Positions 1 to 9,880 of a stretch of 64,000 bases of DNA are shown in pieces; position 1 is the stretch's first letter, and every line of letters starts with the position of its first letter. The notes under the pieces were generated by a model that saw nothing but the letters and a program-made list of their open reading frames with translations, was not told where the DNA came from and did no database searches. The stretch is from Tetrapyrgos nigripes (Eukaryota > Basidiomycota > Agaricomycetes > Agaricales > Campanellaceae). The stretch is from positions 186,001 through 250,000 of the forward strand of contig JAACJM010000049.1 in the NCBI GenBank assembly GCA_013368315.1, written 5' to 3'. A program made the translations under genes and the position numbers.

Positions 1-1379
1 AATCTAGCAGAAACAAAATTTGAAGAATGATTCTGCCAAGCTCGCGTGTCTCGAAACATGAAAAGTTCTGAAAAAGATGACTATACGATACTGAGTACGT
101 ACCGAGTGCGGCACCGCGCTTTCCTACTGAGATAGGATGTGGCACGAGATTACATATGTCCGTCCGCCAAACTTTGGACGTTCCCTTGGAAGTTCCCACT
201 CTTCTGAAATTTGCCTGTGAAACATCATTCATGACCACACACATGGTGAGCCCAGACTCACTGACTTTATTCAAGTGCTCGCTCCGTCAGTCAATGGTCT
301 AACTACAACCGACTTTTGTACTGAGATGCTATCGCGATCGTAGGACAGTTTTGGGGTAGTCGTGGTGCTACTGTACATTTTCAGAACGGACTCAGTTCGA
401 TTCGAAGGATTGTGTAGTCTAAGCAATTGCCATTCCCCTGAGAGCACGTTCAGGGAACTTGAAGTAGTAATACATATGATTGAGCGGTTGACCACGAGGC
501 TTTCTTGTTGACAGCTTTTCCTGCAACTTTTCCCATGCCCTTGAAACACAACACTAGCACTGATATCGACCCACTATAGTACTGGTCGTGGGTCAGAACT
601 AATGTTTCGTTGAGATATTTCGAACCTTTTCCCGGCACCTGCTCAGCCAGCCAGAGTTGAATTTCCGCACCTCATGGGTTCTGAGTTCCCGAGTTTAGAC
701 GATTCAAATAAACCGCGGAGATTATCATTCGGTCCTTTTGAATCGTTTTTCCTTTCTTCCTCATTTTGACATTTTACGTTTTGAACCTGATCCTATCAGG
801 AGTCGCACAAATGCTGCGCATTCGCCGTTGAATGAGCCTCTGAGGTACTAGTGCTACTAGTATGTAGAATGGTCTTGCACCCAACTTACACCTGTCAACG
901 GTTCGGTCCGATTAATTTTGGGATCTTCGCTATCGAAGTCGACGAAGTCAGATAAGTATCAGCTGGCATTTCTTTCAAATGGTCGTGATGTGTGATAAGA
1001 TTTAAAGACACTTCGGAGAAGATTTTTATCTACCTTCCAAAGCGCCACCGGACTTTAGAGGTTTAGGGCGTCTTCTTCCTCGCAGTAAGTAAATTTCACG
1101 GCCCAAGTGTGAGCTCGAAGAAAGGCTTGATTGAGCTCTCGGCAGCCTGGGACGGTGAAGACAGACAAGCGATCCATATGTTTCCCCAAAGCCGGCAAGC
1201 TGGCGTGAATTCAAAAGCAAAAAATCTACCTAAATAGCTGAACGAGTATAGTACATGAAGGGTATATACACATGCGTTGAAGGACTTGAGAAAAGTACAT
1301 ACGCGACTAAGATAAATAAGTATGTATAGTAGCGATTATGAGGGGCGCAAAAAAGCATAGGAAATGCGAGACAAAGAAC
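1..1379. other. No recognisable gene
   Basis: Short reading frames occur on the minus strand (for example 271-549 and 450-638) but none shows a known domain, a plausible splice chain or a signal peptide. The stretch lies downstream of the minus-strand GATA gene, so it may contain that gene's 3' UTR and terminator. I see no repeat or RNA gene. Confidence 0.5.
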
Positions 1380-2699
1380 CTAAGCCTTGGCGTGTTTTGT
1401 TCTAGGCTTAATTTTATTCCTCTTCAAACTCAAAGGCCTATCCTTTCCCCTCAGACGCGAATAAACACCACAGGCGTTACACAACTGCTCTCCCGTCTTG
1501 CTCCTTCTCCATACACTGGTGTTATGCGTATGACAATGCGAACACTCTGGTCTTCCCGCTCCTCCTTTCCCATTATCCGACTGAGAGTTCTCATCCTCGG
1601 ATTCATCATCAAGATCCGCATCGATCAGTTCTTGGGGACGGAGTTTGTTGCGTTGTTGGAGGTAGAGGCCGCAGGCATTGCAGAGGGGTTTTAGAGTCGT
1701 AGGTTCGCGTCGCCAGAGAGGTGTGGAAGTGGCCTTGCAGTGAGAGCACATCTTCGTACCCGGAGCAACGTCAACCGAGTGTCGGCGAGAGGCGTGCGAC
1801 GAGGACGTTGTACCAGAACTGGATGAAGGACGCGAACGCGAAGAGGCACGAGGGTTTGAAAGGGAAGGATGTGCGAATGAAGAGGAAGGCAAGGGCATAG
1901 AAAGTAGCGCTTGGGGAGGCGATGGTGACGGCGACAGGGAGGAAAAGGAGGACAATGGGGAACACGAGTGACTAGAATTGTTGTGGCGATGCCGAATGAT
2001 AGGCTTTGTATCATAGTCAAATTCGGGGTTAGGTAGAAGAGTATCGTTCCAAGATGGACTATGATCATATACCGAGGTAGAAGAGGAAGTGGAGGAATTG
2101 TTCGAGGCTCTGGGCAGGTTGGATGAGGTCCAATGAGGACTGTTGTGGTAGGAAGCCGATTCACCACCCCATACCATTCCGGACGGGTGACCCATGTCAT
2201 GTGTAGAGGAGGCATAATGTATGTGAGGTTCGCTGTACCGACGTTCGGTACCAGCAGGTGTACTGCGAATCTCGGAGAAGCCTGGTAGTGTACGCGGGTA
2301 TGAGGAGGGTGGGTTTAGGACGTCGGGTATTAAGGGTGCGGTGGTGTTTTGAGACCATCCGGGGAGACCGCGCGAAGAGGAGTAGGATGAGGAAGAGGGG
2401 TAGTCCTCTGAAAGTAGATCAGAATACGCGTCTTTTACCAGAACACCACACACACCATAATTCCAATATTCAGATGAGCTGTTGCTATCGTTCATTACGC
2501 TGAATTTGTTGTAACTCTGGGGCGTAAAAGAGTCGATGGGATTGTTAAACAAAGAGTCGTGCTGAGGGTGGGAGTGCATAGGGGAGTGCTGTTGAGAGGT
2601 GATACGTGCTGTTTTTAAAGACGTCGAGTGGACCGAGAGAATGGCAAGTAACCAGGAAAGGAGGTTGGTGCAATTATCCGAAGGACCGTTCGCCGGCAT
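1380..2699 (-). CDS. GATA-type zinc-finger transcription factor with two fingers
   Basis: This is a sequence-specific nuclear regulator of the fungal GATA family. Near the C-terminus are two zinc fingers. The first reads C-S-H-C, then 18 residues, then C-N-A-C, and contains TPLWRREP. The second reads C-S-H-C, then 17 residues, then C-N-A-C, and contains TSVWRRSKTGEQ. An acidic linker of about 30 residues separates them and a basic tail (KRNKIKPRTK) follows. The N-terminal two thirds are Ser/Pro/His-rich and probably disordered. The proposed start is the ATG at 2699 (AACAATGCC context), giving 439 residues; the frame runs further upstream only through non-ATG codons. A 48-nt in-frame stretch near 2409-2456 has GTGTGT, CTGAT and TTTCAG signals and could be a cryptic or alternative intron. 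Paired fingers occur in siderophore (Sre/Urbs1) and nitrogen regulators, but the Cys-rich spacer of Sre proteins is not seen, so the regulon is unknown. Confidence 0.9.
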   Translation of the reverse strand: MPANGPSDNCTNLLSWLLAILSVHSTSLKTARITSQQHSPMHSHPQHDSLFNNPIDSFTPQSYNKFSVMNDSNSSSEYWNYGVCGVLVKDAYSDLLSEDYPSSSSYSSSRGLPGWSQNTTAPLIPDVLNPPSSYPRTLPGFSEIRSTPAGTERRYSEPHIHYASSTHDMGHPSGMVWGGESASYHNSPHWTSSNLPRASNNSSTSSSTSVYDHSPSWNDTLLPNPEFDYDTKPIIRHRHNNSSHSCSPLSSFSSLSPSPSPPQALLSMPLPSSSFAHPSLSNPRASSRSRPSSSSGTTSSSHASRRHSVDVAPGTKMCSHCKATSTPLWRREPTTLKPLCNACGLYLQQRNKLRPQELIDADLDDESEDENSQSDNGKGGAGRPECSHCHTHNTSVWRRSKTGEQLCNACGVYSRLRGKDRPLSLKRNKIKPRTKHAKA

Positions 2700-5600
2700 T
2701 GTTAAATATTGAAGATGGATTATATGTGGGTCGCTAACGAAGCAGATCTGAGACGAGTCAAAGAACAATCTCAACATCAGCCATCTCAACATCCCGTTCT
2801 TCCCGATTGATGTGAACACAATCACAGGTCACAAAGTGGTCACGAATGGGCGGCTATGTTGCCTTTTCTGTTATACCGACTCACTCGGTATATCTCTCTG
2901 AAGTCCGAAAATGGAAATCAAACGGGCCAAATTATCCGGGCGGTGACTATGGTCAGGGTCCTTGTTCTTTGTCAGCCTCAGGCTGCCTCAGGGCGGTGCA
3001 CTGGGGATGTTTCTCCAGACTAGATAGATTCTTTACCCAGGTTTGAAGGTTCATATGACTCAACCTCGTTTCCAGCCTCGAGGTCACAGGAACCCGCCGG
3101 AAACCAGAGGTACTTACGAGGTTGCTTTTGGGTTACTTACGAGTCATTCGGAGTCTCTTGACCAAAAAATGGATGACGATCGCGTGGATCAATTGCATAA
3201 GGGTGGGTGAAATACATTATTCCGTCCAATGATACGATACCGGGGCAGACGAAAGTTCCTTTGTTTTGTCTGCCTAATAAAGTTCCCTCGTACGATTGAT
3301 TTGTTCATTTTACAGCACTCTCTTGAACGCCCTTTGTCTCGTTTGGGGTGATAGAGCCACTGTTTTTGTACATGAGATTGTTTTAAGACGACAGACTTAT
3401 CACATTTACACGAAGTTAGCACTAGGAGAAGTTGTTCAGGCAAGTTCTCAAAGCTTTCTTCAATCCTCCATGCGATCTGGCCGCAAAAGGGTTTGCCTCG
3501 AGGCAGAGGTGACAAAAGAGCGGCAGTAAACGAGCCCATATTCGAAAACATCGGAACTTCCCATCTATGCATGTATATTAGCTAGAATCTATCTTGCATA
3601 GTACAAAAGGGTCAGTGTATTTCAGAAGAGAATGTAGCGTTTCTCTCAGGTCTGGACCATTAACTGTTTTCTCGAGCCTCCTCCGGCTCCGGCATTTATA
3701 ATTCGGAGGGATCAAACAAGCCTGTAATGCAGCAGGACGGCATCCTGTGATCCACGCCTGGAGAACCGACAATCGTGGGACAGCTGGAATGAATTACATC
3801 GACTCAGAATGAAAGGTCAGCTGAAGCAGTCGAAGGCTATTGAAGGCCACAGAACTGTGGTTCTTCTGTGCTCAGTCCTGTGCTGGCGCTGAAGAAGATC
3901 ACACCTGGATAACGACGATGCCACAAAAGACATAGGATGCCGCAGCAGTAACCACTGCTCCTCCACCAAGCCTGAAAGCTGAGACGCGTCAAAAACGACT
4001 GCGGTTTTTGATGCCACAAACATATAGTAGATATACTACATATATCACCGCCATCAAACATTATGGAGTCGTCCAGGGACCATATTGTCGACATCGGCGG
4101 AGCATATCAGAGCAGGGAGCTTGATAAGTTCGTACATTGTTGAAAGCGAGTGCCATCGCGCCGGATTCAAGGCACGGTGTGTAACTTAAGCGAGGATGCG
4201 CGCAAGTGCGCGCATTGCTTCGGATCAATAAATGAGCCGCCGCACATCTTTTACATCAGACGAACGTCGGGGCTCGGTTCGAGCCTCTTCAAGCCTCCAT
4301 CGTATACATGTCAAGTGACTGCGGAATTTTGATTGGTTTCAAGTCGCAGGCGGGGGAAGCGATGGTTAACCGGCAAGCTATTGCTTTGCGAGTCTGCACT
4401 GATCATGCATAACTCCAAGGCAAATGGTGGACGGTAACCTCATCAGTCAAGTGGCATAAGGTGCATGTCATTGTTGAACAAAAATTGTTTCAACCTGACG
4501 TCGTGGAGGTCAGCATGTAGACATGCATGCCTGCTTGCTAGAAGGTAGGTGCACCAAATGGAAGCTGGACAAGTGGCGGAGTACCGAGACGATGTGGCTC
4601 CTGTATTCGTTCAGGACAACTCGAGACCTCTCAAGACTTGCTCAAGATTACCGAAGGTGTGCAGGAACACGAAGATCTTCGTCTATCGCTTTTAGTTGTG
4701 TATACAAGCGTAGAGGATACACATCTTAACTCCTGATCCACGACTACACATCGGTTAATGCAGATCTGCAGTCGGGAAGAAGTCAGCTTGGAGTCCAGCT
4801 TCTATCTCTAAAATCAACGATGGATCCAGCTTTGCCTAGTTGACGTTACCTCTCAAGGATTAGCCATATTCGTGGGGGCTCTAGCAAGCAAAAATTAGAG
4901 TGCAGCTCAGTCTATTTAGAAGGACCTCCAATGGACTGGATGACGATGCCTCACGGCCATGACTGCCGCTGAGCCTGCTTCTACTACTCGACAGTCCTCC
5001 ACAAGTCCTCAAAGGAGTCATCCCCATCGGTAGAGACGATCCGGTTTTGATTTCGAAAATCACCTCAGAAACTCGGATCATTGATGGCTAAACTGCGTCA
5101 TACTCGCTGGTCTAGACCTGTTCCATTGTCTGCGTAACGCCACTTCGAAGCCCTTCTCTTCTCTTGACGGGATCCTTCACTGCTCTTGCCATCTTCTGTC
5201 ATATGTCAACGTACGCCAGACACTCATCCTGAATATGAATCATGATCCAAGGGAGCTGGAAATCCACGCCGCACGGAATTAAATGATCCGACTCGGAAAT
5301 AGACATGGCACACACAAAATCCCAAAGGAAATGGCCAGATGAGGATGATAGATTGGCGTAGCCTTTTTAGGATACGGAGGAGAAGTGAAAATTGAATGGA
5401 GTTTGATGCGAGCTGATTTTAGTTGATTCAAGGAGCTAACAGATGGTTTCGAATTCGTGATGGTGATATTGATTAATGAGTTCGCTCGGGTGGAGTGAGG
5501 ATATACAGCGAGCTAATTTTCTGGCAAGCAGTTAGGGTTTAGGGGCATTGTTATGAGGGAATGAGTGGGTCACAGAAACCGGAGGCAATAAAGGCAAGGG

Positions 5601-6729
5601 AACGGAATGCTTCAGAAGTCATCATGAGAATATGTATGTGCGAATGCGTCCCTAACGATATACGTAAGATGAATGTGTGCGGCGTCAAGTGGAATGAATA
5701 GATGCTGCAATTGCCGACTGAATCGTATGAACAGAAAAGGGTATGTATATGCATGGTGCATGAGCTTCTGCTAGTCCTCTCCGAGACTCTTTGTTGAGCC
5801 GTGAAAAATGTGAAGATGACGAGTTGTTGGGCGCGATTCAAGGCTCTGGATTCGGATCGAACGGCAAAATGGAATGTCAGACAAAATGGCTATATTGCTC
5901 TGTATCGCCGCCAGATCCGGAGTCATACAATGATCACATATCTCTGTGCTAGAAGCTGCTAGAAGACGTGCTGTACAGAAGGCCTCGGAAAAAATAGACG
6001 AATAGAATGGGACATGAAGACCCCGAAGAACAAGGAAGTTGTTGAAGAGTTCGCAGGCCGCAGGGGACAGCAGGATTTTTCCTGACCACCCATTGGTCAG
6101 ACCTCCAGAAATCGGTCGTAAAAACACTGGTTCAGTTCAGCTGTAACCTTGCCACTAACATTGTCATTTCGCTAAGCGGTCCGAGGGAGCCACACAGTTG
6201 ACGAAGCAGCCTTTTCTATGCACGCTCGGCAATGAGCTAGGTTCCTAGAAATTGGCCCTGTCGGGGAGCGGTGTCTGCAAGTGAAGTCTACTTGCGAATA
6301 CGAAAGCAGGGTTGGTTTGACCACCAGGTCGAGAGTACCAGGAATTAATGCTGTAGAGAGCGCCTTGGAAACCCGGATTGTGTACGTAGTCGCAGATCTG
6401 GGTAACTACAGTTACAGACAGTTCTAGGACGGAAAGATATCTTTTGCCGCAGACGTCAGCACATCCAGGCGAGCTTTGAGTAAAGTTCAAAACAGATGTA
6501 AGGCCTCAACAGGTCTAGCTCTGTTCCTCAAGAGTGAATGCTGGTTGAATGTTGGTTGTCGAAGGACAGATGTAAGTCACTAAGTGTGACAAGTAACGTA
6601 GCATGTGACTCTTCAACCGTGACGGTCACAATTTACACCAACTTCCTCGCCGTCTGCCACGTTCAGCACGCCTCTTTCTCTATCTCTCTTCATTTTCTTT
6701 GGGTTTGAGGACCCTCAAACACTCTCTTG
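2700..6729. other. Long stretch without a supported gene
   Basis: About 4 kb with only short frames on either strand (for example 3189-3572 minus and 5771-6127 minus). None has a recognisable domain or consistent splice signals. No transposase, reverse transcriptase or RNA gene was seen. The last 200 bases are CT-rich and hold the palindrome GTGACGGTCAC at 6619-6629, which fits a promoter for the lunapark gene just downstream. Confidence 0.45.
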
Positions 6730-8019
6730 ATGTCTCTTTTAACCCGTCTATTCTATAAAGTGGGTCAAAAGACGTATTGTTGGTCATCAATAGTCTGACA
6801 ATAGTCGTCACGCAGAAGAAGGAGGAAGACTATGAAACCATCCTTTCGGAACTTGCTCAGGACATCCAGAAGCGCCAGGTCAAACTATCTGGGATCCGTC
6901 TGCGCGAGCGCCGTGCAACACTTGCAGTCACACTGTATACGTTGGTAGCATGGGTAGGCTACGTCATCCTTTGGTACATGAATATTCTGCCAGAGTCAGG
7001 AAGAGGGAATATGCAGATGGCAAAGGCGATCAAAGGTTTTCCAGTGATAATTGGCCCAATAATGTGCGTATGACTTGAGTGAAAAAAGTGTAAACATCTT
7101 ACTGACACGTCAACGCAGAATTCTCTTCATACGAAGAATTGTGCAGATATGGTACACCAGGAAAGGTGACGCGGAAGGTACGCCATTTTGATGTTTCTGA
7201 CTAGGTTTGAGCTTGAAGAGACCCAGAGCGAACGTTGCAGAATCTTTTGAAACAACAAAGAGCGAAGATTGAGGAGGTCAAGAAGAAAACCAATTACTAC
7301 TCGACGCGAGAGTTGCTGCAGCGTTATGATGAACCATCACCGTCAAATTCTCCCCTCCGCCAGAGGTCTGTTCCACCTCAGCCTCAACCTAGCACGCCGC
7401 AACGTCCGTCAGTCACTCTGAACAGCCAAACCCCAGCACCCGTCCCACCTGCCCTCAGAGCTCAATTATCTCGCAAGTGACTTATTTCTGGTCATGATTC
7501 CTGGTACTGACTATGTGACTGCGCAATACAGCCTCATCACCCGCTCCTCAACTTACCCCTCCTCGAAAGCAGTGGTTTGACAAACTAGCAGACGTAGTAC
7601 TAGGGGATGACGATCAGTCGGCCCGGTACGCCCTCATCTGCGAGAAATGCTTCTCACATAATGGTCTGGTCAAAGAAAGTGTCTGGGAGGATACTCGTTA
7701 GTATAATTCTTGACTCCCTGTCTCGTTTCCGCACTCACCTTTACTTCTGGCAGAATATGTATGTCCTAAGTGCCAGCACTTTAATCCTACCCAGCGTGCA
7801 AAGAAGCAACGTGCCAGTGGTCTTATATCTTCAGCGGCTCCTGGCACCCCAGCCAGTGCCACGTCTTCTGGGATCAAGAAACGTTCTCCAGCATCAGCGA
7901 TACCTGGCTCCAGACTTGCGTCTATCGTGCCCACATCTCCAGACTCTTCTCCTGAAAAAAGCGAGACAACCGGTGACGAGACAACCGGTGACGAGAGTAT
8001 GATGGACATTGAGGATTGA
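6730..8019 (+). CDS. lnp1: Lunapark family ER junction protein
   Basis: Lunapark sits in the endoplasmic reticulum membrane and stabilises three-way tubule junctions, working with the Sey1/atlastin fusion GTPase and reticulons (known for the family). Six exons are proposed: 6730-6759, 6816-7063, 7119-7177, 7227-7472, 7532-7696 and 7754-8019. All phases agree and give 337 residues. The N-terminus is short and basic, then EEDYETILSELAQDIQ forms the typical coiled segment. Two membrane spans follow (around LAVTLYTLVAWVGYVILWY and the IIGPIILFI segment), then a second coiled coil (QQRAKIEEVKKK) and a Pro-rich linker. The zinc finger comes next: CEKC in exon 5 and CPKC at the start of exon 6, the C-x2-C pair typical of lunapark. 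The tail is Ser/Pro-rich and acidic. Intron 4 (7473-7531) appears to be of GC-AG type, with donor GCAAGT; a GT donor there would put a stop in frame. Confidence 0.93.
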
Positions 8020-9880
8020 TGGTCATACACTTGGGGTGAGCTAGTTATTGGCATGCTATGTTTGAAGCTGATGGTGACGCAGCTATTCTCCTACCAACCT
8101 CCTCTCTCTCAGCTAGACGAACGCTGTTAGTCTCGATACTAGTTTTTCCTAGCATATCAGCCAGTTTTCTTTTGGTTACTGTAGTCATATATTGAGTCAG
8201 TAGTCGTTGATGATGATTTCAGAGGACGCCGCTGATATCGCATAGGATTCTCTTTGCAGCTCCTTTAGCTGTAATAAACCGTTGATCCGTTATTTCCTGG
8301 GCGGACGAGATGCGACAGTTCGAGATACGGTACCAGTAGAATCGTGGACAACCTATGAGCCTCTCCCAGAGGTGACTGCTGCATTGTTTTGAAGTCTTGC
8401 ACTGCCATCTTCACTGGGTTTGCTTGTGCCGGTCCCGATGTTATTATGGGCAGGCTGAGGTTAAGCCTTATGGCCCAACGACCCGTTAAAACCGTTATGT
8501 GCCTAGAATCGCGGATTTTGAAGCTGTTATTGGAAGATGGTCATCCCTGACGTCGAGCCTCAGCGAAAGTGGGTCAAGATTGATTTCCACTGTCACGGAA
8601 AATTGAAGTTAATTCCGACCTGCAAGGACGTGAGCTCATCAAATGCAAGTTCCAGTTGCTCCATTCCAGGGAGTGGGAGCTAGCGAGTGGACATTCTCTT
8701 CGTTCTTGGGCTTGATCCAATATGCTAGATGGAGGAATTTCACTAGGGCCACAAGCCTACTGCTTCCGTGCTTCGCGCAGGGATACAGAGCTTGTACGAG
8801 GGCTGTGTTTCATGTGGGAACACCGACGATGTTTTGCGAAAAGCAACGGCGTTGTGACACCTTGTAACGTATCAGCATACCCCTGGGCTTCTAGGCCGTG
8901 AATTGGATAAGTAATACCAACTACACAGGAGCTCGCCACTTAGCTTACGATTTTGTGCTACTGCTTCCGTGCTTCACGCAGGGATACAGGGTTTGTACGG
9001 GGGCTGTGTTTTATGTAAGGAGCTCGCTACTTAGCTTACGATTTTGTGAGTATGTTCGAGCACATTTCCATTCAACTACTAGAGTGTAAAATCACGGTTC
9101 GCGTTTTATCAAGCAGTACTGTCCCATGTATACATATGCGTGCGAACTGCCTGACAGCGGTAGAGTAACCATATCAATGAAAAAACTGCCGTTTTATCGC
9201 GATAAGCTCAAAATCTGAATAAAGTAATGAAAATCTCAAAACTAGACTTCGCCGAGTCGATGAACAGTAGACCCTTCCAATGCCTTGGCCAACCCAGTTA
9301 CAAATCGAGTGATTTTTCTGAAATTTTTGCAAAACTTCTGAGGGGCTAGTGAAAAGGGCTGACTTATTGACCGAGATGATCAGTTAGTGGGAATTTGGTC
9401 TCAACACAGTCCCGACATGTCGAGACTCTACTTGAAAGTTGACGGCAGTGTTTGCTCTTTCGACTGTGTTTGGGCCCGCCTTCTGTGGTGAACTTGCCAC
9501 TGGCCCACTGTATGCAATAATGCAAACGATCCTCCCTAATGGTGGAGCCATTTTACTCCGGTTGAAACATGGTTTTCACTTCACATTTACGCCACTCTTG
9601 AATACAGTGGCCTGCCACCTCGAGCTTCAGACTCGGCCACTGAGGCTCACAGTAGTAATACGTCGCAGAAAGTACGTTGTACATCCTTGGCCTTCGATGA
9701 AAGAGTGAACCAGATTAATAGCTCTTGGTGTTTGTTCAAAATCATCATTTTCGGCACATTTTCGACAGTGTCAGCTAAGCTGAGACAATGTAAATACCGT
9801 TATAAGAATACTAGTAATCCGAGTCCTGTTTAAATTCTACCCTCTTGAGTCTTCTACTCGCTACTCATTGAACCAGAAGG
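8020..9880. other. Intergenic region with diverged repeats
   Basis: No coding gene is supported. The central part holds two nested pairs of direct repeats (8757-9048), described separately. The last 100 bases before 9881 contain GTTATAAG at about 9798, a TATA-like box for the methyltransferase relic. Confidence 0.5.
8757..9048. repeat. Nested direct repeats of 59 nt and 30 nt
   Basis: The 59-nt stretch at 8757-8815 (beginning CTACTGCTTCCGTGCTTC) recurs at 8958-9016 with a handful of mostly transition differences. A second 30-nt repeat (GGAGCTCGCCACTTAGCTTA...) lies at 8928-8957 and again at 9019-9048. Each 30-nt copy touches an end of the second 59-nt copy, so the order is A, then b-A-b. The pattern suggests local duplication or decayed transposon ends; no coding sequence is associated. 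Confidence 0.7.
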
